Positions 34,420-43,238 of a stretch of 64,000 bases of DNA are shown one piece after another; the stretch's first letter is position 1; the number at the start of each line of letters is the position of its first letter. The translations under genes and the position numbers were made by a program. Under the pieces are notes generated by a model, which made no database searches, was not told the origin of the DNA, and saw only the letters and a list, made by a program, of their open reading frames with translations. Source of the DNA: Chloroflexota bacterium (lineage in GTDB: Bacteria > Chloroflexota > Anaerolineae > Aggregatilineales > Phototrophicaceae); the NCBI GenBank assembly GCA_011525385.1, contig WTGF01000059.1, positions 1-64,000 on the forward strand. The letters are read 5' to 3'.

Positions 34420-37400
34420 TCAGTTGGATAATCTTACAGCAATTGTCAGCGTTTCACCTTTGATTTCTACGCTTTCGCTGACGAAATCGCCGGAGGGATT
34501 CCCAGGCTGCAAATCGTCTGCCAAGGTCTCTTGGCTGATATAACCACTGAAGAGTTGCATGACAGCATCAATGGCGTCCGACGCATCACAATAGACAATG
34601 CTGATACGGTCGTCCAATTCGAAATCCGCGACTTTGCGCAAGTTCTGGATCCGTCTGACCAGCTCACGCGCCAGTCCTTCTTCCACCAGGTCTGACGACA
34701 AACGCGTATCCAGGACCACCATATATCCGCCGTCTTCAACTGCGCCTTCCGGCGTCTCGACCGTGACCTTAACCTCGCATTCGGCATTGGCTATGTCATA
34801 GGTCTTGCCCTCGAGCTCGACGGTGATATCTTCCCCCGCCAGCAGGCGCTCGGCATAGGGCGCTACAAAGTCCTGTTCGCCGAACTTGAGCGCCGATTGC
34901 AGCGCTTTGAAGTCCTTGCCGAATTTGGGACCCAGGAAACGCGGCAATGGATTGAGGCTGTAGACGCTGGTCGCTGCAAATCGATCCACATCGTCCGCGC
35001 CCATGACCTTGATGTCTTTCAAATTCAACTCGCTCTTGATCAACTCCGCATAGCGCTCAATTGTTTCCGCCTCGGCCAGATCGCGCGTCGCGAATTGGGC
35101 GCTGGCTAGAGGTTGCCGAACGCCTATTTGCGCCGCGTTACGCGCTGACAATCCCAAGCTCACCAAGCGCTGTACCAGGGCCATTTCCGATATGAGCTCG
35201 TCGACGATCAAAGTTTCATCGCAATTCGGCCATGCAGACAAATGCACGCTGTCTGCCGGAGAGCCATCTTGCTCGCCTACCAGATTGCGATACAGTTCTT
35301 CGCTCAAAAATGGCATCGTCGGAGCCAGCAATTTAGCCAAGGTTGTCAGCACCTCGTACAAAGTGGCGTAAGCCGAGCGTTTGCTCGCGTCCACATCGCT
35401 CTTCCAGAACCGTTCACGGCTCAGTCGAACGTACCAATTGCTCAATCGCTCTACAAACTCTTCCACGGGACGCGTCGCGGCAACTGCATCGTAGTTCTCG
35501 TAGGCATCGGTCACGGTCTTGATCAGACTGTGCAATTCCGCCAACACCCAGCGATCCAGCAATTCCCGATCGGCAGGCGCAGGCGCCTTCATCGCCGGCG
35601 TCCATGAATCTATGTTGGCGTAAGTTACGAAGAAGCTGTAGGTATTCCACAGCGTGGACCAGAACTTCTTGATGACTTCGCTCACCAGATTCTTGGAAAA
35701 ACGACGGGGCTCGCCCGGCGGCCCGGAGGTATAGAGATACCAGCGAAAAGCATCTGCGCCCGCTTCTTCCAGCACCTCCCAGGGGTCGACGACATTGCCT
35801 TTGCTCGTCGACATCTTTTGGCCTTTTTCGTCGAGGATGTGCCCAAGCGAGATGACGTTTTTGAAGGCAACTGAATCGAACAACATGGCGCCGATCGCGT
35901 GAAGGCTATAGAACCAGCCACGCGTTTGGTCGACGGCTTCACAGATGTAGTCCGCCGGATGTTGTTCTTCAAGTAAATCTCTGTTCTTCTGAGGATACGC
36001 CCACTGCGCTACCTGCATCGCTCCGCTGTCGAACCAGACGTCGATCACTTCCGGCACACGGCGCATGGTGCCGCCTTCGCCGCTGGGATTGTCGAAACTG
36101 ACTTCGTCGACATAGGGTCTATGCAAATCCAGTTCGCTCAAGTCTTCTCCGGCCAGTTCGCTTAACTCCCCAACGCTGCCAACGCATAGCATTTCCCCGG
36201 TTTGGTCGTCAACCCAGACCGGCAAAGGCGTGCCCCAGTAGCGCTCCCGCCCCAGGGACCACTCCTTGAGATCCTCGAGCCAGTTGCCAAAGCGACCGTC
36301 CTTCAGGTGCTCGGGCACCCAGTTTATGGTCTGATTGAGATCAATCATTGTCTGCTTATATTTCAGAGTGTCGATGAACCAGGTCTCGCGCGCGAAGTAC
36401 ATCAGCGGAGTATCATCGCGCCAGTTGTGGGGATAGGTATGCTCGTATTTCTCGTTCCGGTACATCAAGCCACGTTCTATCAGATCCGCGATAATTGCCT
36501 TATCGGCATCTTTGAACCACATACCGCGAAAATTGGCGCAGGCATCAACAAAACATCCGGTCTCGTCCACCGTGATCAGAACCGGCAAGTCGTGTTTTCT
36601 TCCCGTTTCCAGGTCGTCCACACCATAAGCCGGCGCTGTATGCACGATGCCTGTACCGTCCTCCGTGCTCACATAGTCGGCGGGCACCACATAGGCGTAG
36701 TCGTTTTCCACGGGCAAGAAGGTATAGAGCGGATGATAGCGCCAGCCTAGCAAGTCCTTGCCCTTGAGACGCCGGACCACTCTGTAATCGATATCTCCGT
36801 CCAGTACCTTTTCCATGAGCGCTTCGGCCAGGATCAGTTGCTCGGCGCCCTCGTCATCCGAGGCAGGGCCTGCGACCTGTACATAGTCAACATCCGCGCC
36901 AACCGCCAGCGCGGCGTTGGCCGGCAAGGTCCAAGGCGTTGTCGTCCAGGCCAGCAGATAGACACCCGGCTGGTCCTTGAGCGGGAAGCGTACAAATATG
37001 CTGGGATCAACGATGGTCTTGTAGCCGAGCGAAACCTCGTGGCTGCTCAAAGGTGTGCCGGAGGTGGGGCTGTATGGCACTACTTTGTAACCGCGATAGA
37101 GCAAGCCCTTGTTCCAAAACTCCTTGAGGATCCACCAGACGCTCTCAATGTATTCATTCGAGAATGTCACATAGGCGTCGTCAATGTTCACCCAGAATGC
37201 GATGCGCTCGGTGAACTTCTCCCATTCGATGATGTGGCGAAAAACGGTGGAACGGCATAATTCGTTGAATTTCGCGATGCCGTATTCTTCAATCTGGCTC
37301 TTATTGTCGAAGCCAAGCTCCCTTTCGACCGCGATTTCCACCGGTAGACCGTGCGTGTCCCATCCGCCCCGCCGCAGACAGTAAAATCCGTTCATCACCT

Positions 37401-37623
37401 TGTAGCGCGGGAACATATCCTTGAATGCCCGCGCCAAGACGTGATGACTTGCCGGTTTGCCGTTGGCCGTCGGCGGTCCTTCATAAAACACGTATCGAGG
37501 AGCATCTTCGCGCCCTTCGGTGGTGCGCTCAAATACGCGGTTGAAGCGCCAAAAATCCAGTTGCCTCTGTTCGAGTTTGTTGATGCTCTCGCTATTGATC
37601 TTCGAGTTTACTGCCCTAAACAT
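34420..37623 (-). CDS. ileS: Isoleucyl-tRNA synthetase
   Basis: Charges tRNA-Ile. 1067 residues. The class I HIGH region reads PPTANGKPASHHVLARAFKD, and KMSKS reads QKMSTSKGNVVDP. The editing (CP1) domain has LLAWTTTPWTLPANAALAVG. The HHVL form and overall length indicate the eukaryote-like type 2 IleRS, a type often less sensitive to mupirocin. ATG 37623 has GGAGAG nine bases upstream; the frame extends 15 codons further without support. It closes the minus-strand unit of TPR and AlaX genes, separated from the last TPR gene by a 208-base structured leader. Confidence 0.96.
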   Translation of the reverse strand: MFRAVNSKINSESINKLEQRQLDFWRFNRVFERTTEGREDAPRYVFYEGPPTANGKPASHHVLARAFKDMFPRYKVMNGFYCLRRGGWDTHGLPVEIAVERELGFDNKSQIEEYGIAKFNELCRSTVFRHIIEWEKFTERIAFWVNIDDAYVTFSNEYIESVWWILKEFWNKGLLYRGYKVVPYSPTSGTPLSSHEVSLGYKTIVDPSIFVRFPLKDQPGVYLLAWTTTPWTLPANAALAVGADVDYVQVAGPASDDEGAEQLILAEALMEKVLDGDIDYRVVRRLKGKDLLGWRYHPLYTFLPVENDYAYVVPADYVSTEDGTGIVHTAPAYGVDDLETGRKHDLPVLITVDETGCFVDACANFRGMWFKDADKAIIADLIERGLMYRNEKYEHTYPHNWRDDTPLMYFARETWFIDTLKYKQTMIDLNQTINWVPEHLKDGRFGNWLEDLKEWSLGRERYWGTPLPVWVDDQTGEMLCVGSVGELSELAGEDLSELDLHRPYVDEVSFDNPSGEGGTMRRVPEVIDVWFDSGAMQVAQWAYPQKNRDLLEEQHPADYICEAVDQTRGWFYSLHAIGAMLFDSVAFKNVISLGHILDEKGQKMSTSKGNVVDPWEVLEEAGADAFRWYLYTSGPPGEPRRFSKNLVSEVIKKFWSTLWNTYSFFVTYANIDSWTPAMKAPAPADRELLDRWVLAELHSLIKTVTDAYENYDAVAATRPVEEFVERLSNWYVRLSRERFWKSDVDASKRSAYATLYEVLTTLAKLLAPTMPFLSEELYRNLVGEQDGSPADSVHLSAWPNCDETLIVDELISEMALVQRLVSLGLSARNAAQIGVRQPLASAQFATRDLAEAETIERYAELIKSELNLKDIKVMGADDVDRFAATSVYSLNPLPRFLGPKFGKDFKALQSALKFGEQDFVAPYAERLLAGEDITVELEGKTYDIANAECEVKVTVETPEGAVEDGGYMVVLDTRLSSDLVEEGLARELVRRIQNLRKVADFELDDRISIVYCDASDAIDAVMQLFSGYISQETLADDLQPGNPSGDFVSESVEIKGETLTIAVRLSN

Positions 37624-37641
37624 GACGAAGTTCTCTCCATG

Positions 37642-37737
37642 ATAGTGATACGAATCGACAACTTGCAAAGAATCGGACTATCAGCCCTATATTCGCATCA
37701 CTATGGCAATGACCCGCGGTGCGAGCGATTCGCGCGG
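37642..37737 (-). promoter_or_regulatory. Structured 5' leader of ileS
   Basis: Read on the minus strand, ATAGTGATGCGAA (37704-37692) can pair with TTCGTATCACTAT (37654-37642): 13 consecutive pairs, one of them G-U. The enclosed loop carries a small GGGC/GTCC hairpin. A second hairpin, CCGCGCGA...TCG(CAC)CGCGG (37737-37714), precedes it. The lower stem ends just before the SD GGAGAG, so it could gate translation. Weak T-box-like strings occur (GGTGGAA, GCACCGCGGG), but the TGGN needed to read the tRNA end is not clear. Confidence 0.5.
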
Positions 37738-37831
37738 CGACACCACGTTTCCACCTCCCCTAGGCTCCGAATAACGCAGAAATTATGGCTTACTGTGGCA
37801 GATTTCGATAGGGTGAAAACGGCGCTCACGC

Positions 37832-38683
37832 TCAGGCTTGCAGAGCGTTTTCGCCAGGCTGGCCAGCTTCGGGAGATACAGCGCCATCAACAATTCCCTG
37901 CAACTGCTCCACCTCATTCAAGATCACCTTGCCGTAGTCCGTTTTCCGATATCTTGCGGCCTCTTCCTGCAAATAGATTATGCTCTCGCGGATCGACTCT
38001 TCTGATGGCGGCTGCCCTTTGTTCAGCGCGCTAAGGTAGTGCATCGCCAGCGTCGTCTTGGCCGGCTCATCAAAGGGCAGCTTACAGAATTTGCCAAGAT
38101 ATGTCGCCGCCTTGGAGTGATCGCCCAGATAGTAACAGGCTTGACCCAAATCAAAGTTGACGACATCCGGCGCCCCCAGGGAATAAGCCCGCTCGATGAA
38201 ATCATATGCTTGAGCATAGTCGCCCAAGACCAGGTTCAGCTTACCGGCCGCATAGAGCGCGTAATGATAGTCCGGCTTGATCTGAAGCGCCCGGTCAATG
38301 GCGAGCTCGGCGCGATCAAATTGACCCAACTGCCTGTAACAGTTGCCCAAGAGCGCCAGAGCGTCAACAGACCCTCGCTGGTTTTCCGGGACCGGCTCAA
38401 GCAAGTCGCGCGCGGACTCATATTCGCCGCGAAGGTAGTGCTGCTGGGCTTCGTGATAAGGCGAAATAGCGCGACGATTTCCCCAAAAGATCAGCAATTG
38501 CAGCGTCAGAAGCAAACCAAAGGCGCCAAGACGAGCTGGCAACTTGATCTCGTCCGGACCAACAAAGCCAACAAGCAACAACAGGACGAGAAGAATGACC
38601 GCCAAATAGAGCGAGAGCCGAGAAGATCTGTCCCACTCGGGCAGGCGCTTGTAGAGATCACGCAGGAAATGACCGAAGATCAT
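37832..38683 (-). CDS. Membrane-anchored TPR protein 1
   Basis: 283 residues: two N-terminal hydrophobic spans (about 24-41 and 49-66), then TPR repeats (about 75-230) such as YHEAQQHYLRGEYESARDLL and LGNCYRQLGQFDRAELAID, and a polar C-terminus. TPRs are protein-protein docking scaffolds; the partner is unknown. Its start overlaps the stop of TPR protein 2 (ATGA, 4 bases). Third of three similar genes. Confidence 0.85.
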   Translation of the reverse strand: MIFGHFLRDLYKRLPEWDRSSRLSLYLAVILLVLLLLVGFVGPDEIKLPARLGAFGLLLTLQLLIFWGNRRAISPYHEAQQHYLRGEYESARDLLEPVPENQRGSVDALALLGNCYRQLGQFDRAELAIDRALQIKPDYHYALYAAGKLNLVLGDYAQAYDFIERAYSLGAPDVVNFDLGQACYYLGDHSKAATYLGKFCKLPFDEPAKTTLAMHYLSALNKGQPPSEESIRESIIYLQEEAARYRKTDYGKVILNEVEQLQGIVDGAVSPEAGQPGENALQA

Positions 38684-39567
38684 GCCTTTTGCTGCTGCTC
38701 TTCGGTATCGGTGATCGCTCGCTCGATTTTTTCGATTTCGTAATTGAGCAAACTGCCGTAGGCAGTTCCTTCCAACGCGCTAAGCGTAGACTTCCAAGCC
38801 TGCAGCCCATGTTTAGTACTTATCATGCGCTCGGTGGCGCTGGCCGCGTTTTTCGAATCCCCGATTTTCATGTAGTGTTGCGAAAGATAGTAGTTGACGC
38901 GCACGCTGTACATTGAAGGCATCGAAAACAGCACGGCATGCTTGAAGGACTCGATGGCTGAATCGTGCTCGCCCGCCAACTGCTGTATGAAGCCCAGTTC
39001 CGCCCAGATAATCGGCTGATCGGGCGACAACTGCGCGGCTGTTTGTAGCGCCATGGCCGCTTCGCCGTAGCTCGCCTGCATGCGATAGCCGTTGGCCAGG
39101 GTCATGTAAGCGGCGGCATTCTGCGGGAACATCTGTACAGCTTGATCGGCGGTTGCCTGGGCTTTCGCTAGTTGCCCGTTGTAGGCATAGGCGCTTGTCA
39201 GGAGCATGAGCAGGTCCGGCGTGATCTTGCCGCCGGCCAATACGCGTTCTAACAGTTGTATTGCCTGCGGAAACTGCAGTTTCTGGATTAGACGATAAGC
39301 TTCGCCGTATCCAGCGCCGTACTGCCGGGACTGTCGCGCCAACAAGATCCCGACGAGCAAGAAGCCGAGAACGATCATGCTCGCGGACAAGCAGAGGCCC
39401 GCCAGCGACAATTGCGCTACGGGTGACAGGTAGGGATCAAGTGGCTGTGTCATCCCGCTGGCAAATTCAATCGCCACGCCCAGGACAAAAACGACAATTC
39501 CCAGCAGCGCCAGCGCAACGGATACGAAGACCGCTATCCACGCGATTAACCGGCGGACCGACATCAT
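38680..39567 (-). CDS. Membrane-anchored TPR protein 2
   Basis: 295 residues: N-terminal spans at about 5-30 and 47-73, then TPR repeats (GEAYRLIQKLQFPQAIQLLE, LTSAYAYNGQLAKAQATADQ, and LANGYRMQASYGEAAMALQT) and a C-terminal acidic/Gln helix. Same plan as its two neighbours; overlaps both by 4 bases, so translation is coupled. Probably arose by tandem duplication. The function is not readable; assembly of a membrane complex is a guess. Confidence 0.85.
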   Translation of the reverse strand: MMSVRRLIAWIAVFVSVALALLGIVVFVLGVAIEFASGMTQPLDPYLSPVAQLSLAGLCLSASMIVLGFLLVGILLARQSRQYGAGYGEAYRLIQKLQFPQAIQLLERVLAGGKITPDLLMLLTSAYAYNGQLAKAQATADQAVQMFPQNAAAYMTLANGYRMQASYGEAAMALQTAAQLSPDQPIIWAELGFIQQLAGEHDSAIESFKHAVLFSMPSMYSVRVNYYLSQHYMKIGDSKNAASATERMISTKHGLQAWKSTLSALEGTAYGSLLNYEIEKIERAITDTEEQQQKA

Positions 39568-40604
39568 AATCCTCCAACCAGCGTTGTCTCCAGGTCTTTT
39601 TCATCCCGAATCAGATCGCGGGCGTAGTCGATATCTTCGCTTAGCACGTCTCGCAAGGCATGCGCCTCATCAGCGCTCATAATGACCTGCCACTCTTCCA
39701 GGCCGGACTTTTCCCTCTTCATCGCATCCAGTGCCTGTGCCGCCCCAACTGAATCACCCAGCCGCAGATGGGCTCTCAATAAGTATAGATGAGCTAGCAG
39801 CCGGTGTCGAGAATCAGGCATCTTTAGCGCCAAGGCTGAGCGGAGGTGTTCAACAGCGCCTTCACTACGTTGCAAGCGGTCTTCGATCATGCCAAGGTTG
39901 TACGCAGCTACCCACTCTTTCGGGGACATTTCGTATGCGGTCTCTGCTGCCTCAAATGCCTTCTGATAATTGCCTCCCTGCAATTCCACTTCCGCCAAGC
40001 CATTATATGCAACCGCAGTTTGCTCCTGCAATTTGATCATGCTGCGATAGTCCTGCTTCGCGGCTTCAAGCTTTCCCGCCAGGCGGTAGAGTTCCGCCCG
40101 GAATCGATAATGCTCGCCACGCGAAGGTTCGAGCTTGATCTGAGCAGTGATCGACTTGATGGCAGCTGCATAATCTCCCTTGCGCATGGCGCGAACGGCG
40201 CGCTTGTAATTCTGAGGTCCCCCCGTGCTGTTAAACACAAAGATTCCGGCGACGATCCAGCCGATGCCGGCGCCTGCAAACAGTCCAGTCAAGTGAGGCA
40301 GAAGGGTCGAAGCAATGACGATAGCCAAAGTTGCGGGCACGATCACCGCCAACCAGCGAAGGCGTTCTTCACGTGTTAAACGACCTAGGATCAAGTAGGA
40401 TGCCCCCGCGAGAAAAACCACGAGCAGGAAACTTTGCGCTGCTGTAGCCCAGTAGAGCCCATCCGCCACGATATTCAACAATAGACTGGCAATACCAGTA
40501 AGTCCAAGAAGAACAAATAAGGCCTTGAATCTGGCCGGACCGAGGAAAATTCGAAAGCGCCTAATCATTCGCCATTGCTTTCCGGGAACGCTTGCCTTGG
40601 CCAC
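39564..40604 (-). CDS. Membrane-anchored TPR protein 3
   Basis: 346 residues: hydrophobic spans at about 25-45, 50-70, 85-105 and 110-130, then TPR repeats from about 140 (AVRAMRKGDYAAAIKSITAQ, AELYRLAGKLEAAKQDYRSM, AEVELQGGNYQKAFEAAETA). First and largest of the three TPR genes. GTG 40604, 5 bases after the previous stop, is taken for coupling; ATG 40568 (MIRRFRIFLGP) is a real alternative and would remove 12 residues. Confidence 0.84.
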   Translation of the reverse strand: MAKASVPGKQWRMIRRFRIFLGPARFKALFVLLGLTGIASLLLNIVADGLYWATAAQSFLLVVFLAGASYLILGRLTREERLRWLAVIVPATLAIVIASTLLPHLTGLFAGAGIGWIVAGIFVFNSTGGPQNYKRAVRAMRKGDYAAAIKSITAQIKLEPSRGEHYRFRAELYRLAGKLEAAKQDYRSMIKLQEQTAVAYNGLAEVELQGGNYQKAFEAAETAYEMSPKEWVAAYNLGMIEDRLQRSEGAVEHLRSALALKMPDSRHRLLAHLYLLRAHLRLGDSVGAAQALDAMKREKSGLEEWQVIMSADEAHALRDVLSEDIDYARDLIRDEKDLETTLVGGL

Positions 40605-40609
40605 TGCAA

Positions 40610-41311
40610 CTATGGGCGGCGCGCATAGTTGCTGACAGTTACCGAGAATTCATGCTGCTTGAACGCGTTTATTCGTTTGATGACAATGCCCTGCTCGTCG
40701 ACCCAGTAAGACGCCGCTTTATCGACGTAGCGGAATCGCTGCGTCACGATTTCACGCTTGCCCAAGGCCACGCGATCACTACCCAGACACTCCACCGGCG
40801 CTTCCACGATGCGCGTTACCCCGGGGAATAACTGCGCATGTTCAAACATCGGCACAAAAACAGAGACCGGTTTTCCCTTGTATTCCGACAGCGCGCAGAG
40901 CGTTCTCCCACGCATGATTAGAAGCGGGATATCCAGCAAAACCTCGGGCGCAATCTCTCGTTCAAGATAGCTTCGTAGCGCCCCGTTCAATCGGTAGCCA
41001 ACCTGCATCACCTGGTCAACCAAGCTGTAGGTAGCGGACAGTGTCCGTATACCGCCTTCGAACTGATCATTTTCATATCTAAGGTCAAATCGAATGATCT
41101 CGTCGTCGCGGCTGATCAAAAGCTCTGCTAGAAGCGACTTGCCTTCTTCTTCGCGCGCGTCACTGTCAACACGAACGAACTTGCTGCCATCGCCCAACTC
41201 ATGAATGGTCCATGATTCCGTCTTGCTTAGCGACCTGCCATCCTTGGCGAACAGGTAATTTCCACTGGCGACAAAACTTTCGTGCGCCTGTACAGGATGC
41301 AAATAGCGCAT
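40610..41311 (-). CDS. Protein of unknown function, beta-rich
   Basis: Not recognised. From ATG 41311 it has 233 residues and no signal peptide or membrane span. The predicted strand-rich pattern (WTIHELGDGSKFVRVDSD, EIIRFDLRYENDQFEGGIRT, IVTQRFRYVDKAASYWVDEQ, GIVIKRI) looks like a lipocalin-like/LolA or DUF3108-type beta fold, but this is only by eye. Its start codon overlaps the alaX stop (TAATG), so the two are co-translated, and it precedes the TPR set by 5 bases. Confidence 0.75.
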   Translation of the reverse strand: MRYLHPVQAHESFVASGNYLFAKDGRSLSKTESWTIHELGDGSKFVRVDSDAREEEGKSLLAELLISRDDEIIRFDLRYENDQFEGGIRTLSATYSLVDQVMQVGYRLNGALRSYLEREIAPEVLLDIPLLIMRGRTLCALSEYKGKPVSVFVPMFEHAQLFPGVTRIVEAPVECLGSDRVALGKREIVTQRFRYVDKAASYWVDEQGIVIKRINAFKQHEFSVTVSNYARRP

Positions 41312-42018
41312 TAGCCGCCGATCTCCACATAGAGCCTCTTGTTGATGCCGCCCTTGCTCTTGTATTTGCTGATCTTTATCGTGCCAACTTCGCAAGTATT
41401 CGCAACATGTGTTCCGCCATCCGCCTGCAGATCAAGTCCGACGATTTCCACCGTACGCACTTCCTTAATCGTCTCCGGCAGCAAATTGATCTTTGTACGA
41501 ATCAGATCGGGAATCTCAAAGGCGACGCTCCGCGGCAATATCTGAATCTTGACGTCGCGGGCCGCGGCCACTTCCAAATTGATCTTCTCTTCAATTTCCA
41601 CCACGACTTCCGGCGCCAGCCGTTCAAATTCGAAGTCCATCCTGCCCGACAGAATATCCATATTGCCGCCGGTAACACTGGCCTGGTAGTCGCGCCACAC
41701 AACGCCGCACAATACATGCATCGCGGTGTGTGTGCGCATCAGTTTGTAGCGCCGCTCCCAGTCGATAACGCCTTGTATGTCGCTACCAACGGGCGGGAGC
41801 GGGCCGTCGATGATGTGCAAGTTCCCGCGCATGACCTTGCCAATATCGTATTCGCTCCCCCCGTCCGAGAGCTTGCCGATGTCGCAAGGCTGACCACCGC
41901 CGCCGGGATAAAAGGCAGTCCTGTCGAGTTTAACGCCGTTGTTCTTGCTGTCATGAGCCAGGACCTGGGCGTCAAATTCCCTTAGATAGCTGTCCCGAAG
42001 ATATAGTTGTTCCGTCAC
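41311..42018 (-). CDS. Alanyl-tRNA editing protein (AlaX family)
   Basis: Free-standing homologue of the AlaRS editing domain that hydrolyses mischarged (Ser/Gly) tRNA-Ala. 235 residues. The N-terminal part has YLRDSYLREFDAQVLAHDS and FYPGGGGQPCD; the zinc site has RTHTAMHVLCG (H-x3-H) and DGGTHVANTCEVG. In the usual C-x3-H motif the Cys position reads Asp, while the His is kept. GTG 42018 lies right after the acetyltransferase stop, with GGGAGGT as RBS. The context with ileS suggests a translation-fidelity unit. Confidence 0.9.
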   Translation of the reverse strand: MTEQLYLRDSYLREFDAQVLAHDSKNNGVKLDRTAFYPGGGGQPCDIGKLSDGGSEYDIGKVMRGNLHIIDGPLPPVGSDIQGVIDWERRYKLMRTHTAMHVLCGVVWRDYQASVTGGNMDILSGRMDFEFERLAPEVVVEIEEKINLEVAAARDVKIQILPRSVAFEIPDLIRTKINLLPETIKEVRTVEIVGLDLQADGGTHVANTCEVGTIKISKYKSKGGINKRLYVEIGG

Positions 42019-42020
42019 CT

Positions 42021-42497
42021 TCACCTCCCGCAAATCTCGGCGCGCATTCGCAGCATCGTCGCTTTGCCGCCAATGGCCTTCCAAAACTGAATCGCCGCTG
42101 GATTCCCCGCGCTGACATGCCATTCAAAATGGCCCACTTTCTGCGTTTGAAACCAGTGGGACATTTTCGCCACCAGCTCTCGCCCCAGCCCTTGGCGGCG
42201 GTGTTCGGCCATGACGTAAATGTCAGCCAGCAATCCACTGCGCAGCGGCTGAAACATCTCGGTCGTGATATCGGCCACCAAGCCAAGCGCATAGGCGACA
42301 ATGTCGCCGTCAACTTCGGCAACCAGAATACGCGTCCAGGGATCGGACAACCGTTGTAGGATCCGCTGCGCGTACAAGTCGGCGCCATCGTCGGCCGCGC
42401 GAAACGTGAGTGGATCGAACGCTTGGTGGTATTCCACCATTTCCAACCATAAACAGCCGATTCGGTCCACATCGGCTTCATTCGCCAATCGTATCAC
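42021..42497 (-). CDS. GNAT-family N-acetyltransferase
   Basis: About 158 residues with the GNAT acetyl-CoA motif HRRQGLGRELVAKM (R/Q-x-x-G-x-G/A) and a late WHVSAGNPAAIQFWKAIG segment. The substrate is unknown. The frame continues upstream into repeat copy D, but the first residue matching the family (VIRLANEADVDRIG) begins at GTG 42497, exactly where the repeat ends. The RBS is weak. It overlaps into alaX spacing (3 bases). Confidence 0.85.
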   Translation of the reverse strand: MIRLANEADVDRIGCLWLEMVEYHQAFDPLTFRAADDGADLYAQRILQRLSDPWTRILVAEVDGDIVAYALGLVADITTEMFQPLRSGLLADIYVMAEHRRQGLGRELVAKMSHWFQTQKVGHFEWHVSAGNPAAIQFWKAIGGKATMLRMRAEICGR

Positions 42498-42582
42498 AGC
42501 CGCTCGGCGGCAGCGATAAGGTCTACCGCGCTCATACAAAATAACAAGCCTTCTCCTTGCGTGAGCAAAAGGTCTATTAAAA
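42497..42582 (-). repeat. Dispersed hairpin repeat, copy D
   Basis: About 86 bases, related to copies A-C. On the minus strand it reads TTTTAATAGACC, then TTGC-TCAC-GCAA (the stem kept with both strands changed relative to A/B), then TGAGCGCGGTAG, and GCCGCCGAGCGGCTGTG. It fills the gap between two acetyltransferase genes; its end supplies the GTG start of the downstream one and touches the last codons of the upstream one. Confidence 0.75.
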
Positions 42583-43068
42583 TAGAGCTAACCAATTCTG
42601 ATTAAATCGTGTACGCGCGCCTTGCGCCCTCCAGAAGGCCTCTTCAACGGGATAACGAGCCGGTACGTCAACGGTCAAATAAGCAATATCGCGCGCCTGG
42701 AGCCATTTACGCGCTTCATCCAACAATGCGCTACTGAGACCGGGACGAGAGTCATGCAGATCAACAGCCATATCAATCACTTTCCCAACGACGACCGGCC
42801 CCAGCCCGGCTGGTCCCTCGGAGATCATGATCACCATGTAGCCGCTTATGCTCTCGTTCACCTCCCCTACAAAGAAACCGCATTTGTCGTTCGTCAGCCA
42901 GGATCTGGCTCGTCGTTGCCAGTCGAGAATCCGCTCCGGGTTCAATGGCTGAAGATCATCCGACTGCTGTAATAACGACGCGCGCTCGTTCCAAAGTAGA
43001 GATGCCTGCCTCAAGTCTCCTTCTACTGCAAAACGTATCGCCAATTGGCGTATCTTGTTCAATCTCAT
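42577..43068 (-). CDS. GNAT-family N-acetyltransferase
   Basis: 163 residues, a complete GNAT fold by pattern: IRFAVEGDLRQASLLWNERA at the start, the acetyl-CoA region VVVGKVIDMAVDLHDSRPGLSSALLDEARKW in the middle, and EEAFWRAQGARTRFNQNWL at the end. The usual Q/R-x-x-G-x-G/A is degenerate (R-P-G-L-S-S). Substrate unknown. First gene of the minus-strand unit leading to alaX, the TPR genes and ileS. ATG 43068. Confidence 0.85.
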   Translation of the reverse strand: MRLNKIRQLAIRFAVEGDLRQASLLWNERASLLQQSDDLQPLNPERILDWQRRARSWLTNDKCGFFVGEVNESISGYMVIMISEGPAGLGPVVVGKVIDMAVDLHDSRPGLSSALLDEARKWLQARDIAYLTVDVPARYPVEEAFWRAQGARTRFNQNWLALF

Positions 43069-43238
43069 GTCGACGATAGCATATCATTCGCGAAGTTTAG
43101 CGGCAAGACAAGATGACACACAAGCGCACAACTGTCGTACCAGAGCCGATTGGTACAGACCGATGATTATGAAGTAGAATATGCTCAACCGAAAGTGCTC
43201 TATGTCGATAGGCGAGCAACAGAGTGATAGGAGTTCAC

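Noticed and set aside
37741-37760. Classical T-box in the ileS leader
   Set aside because: GGTGGAA and ACCGCGGG resemble T-box parts, but the order and the TGGN bulge do not fit; kept only as a structured leader.
37351-38034. 227-residue plus-strand frame over ileS start and leader
   Set aside because: Overlaps the ileS N-terminus and a TPR gene on the other strand, with no independent support.
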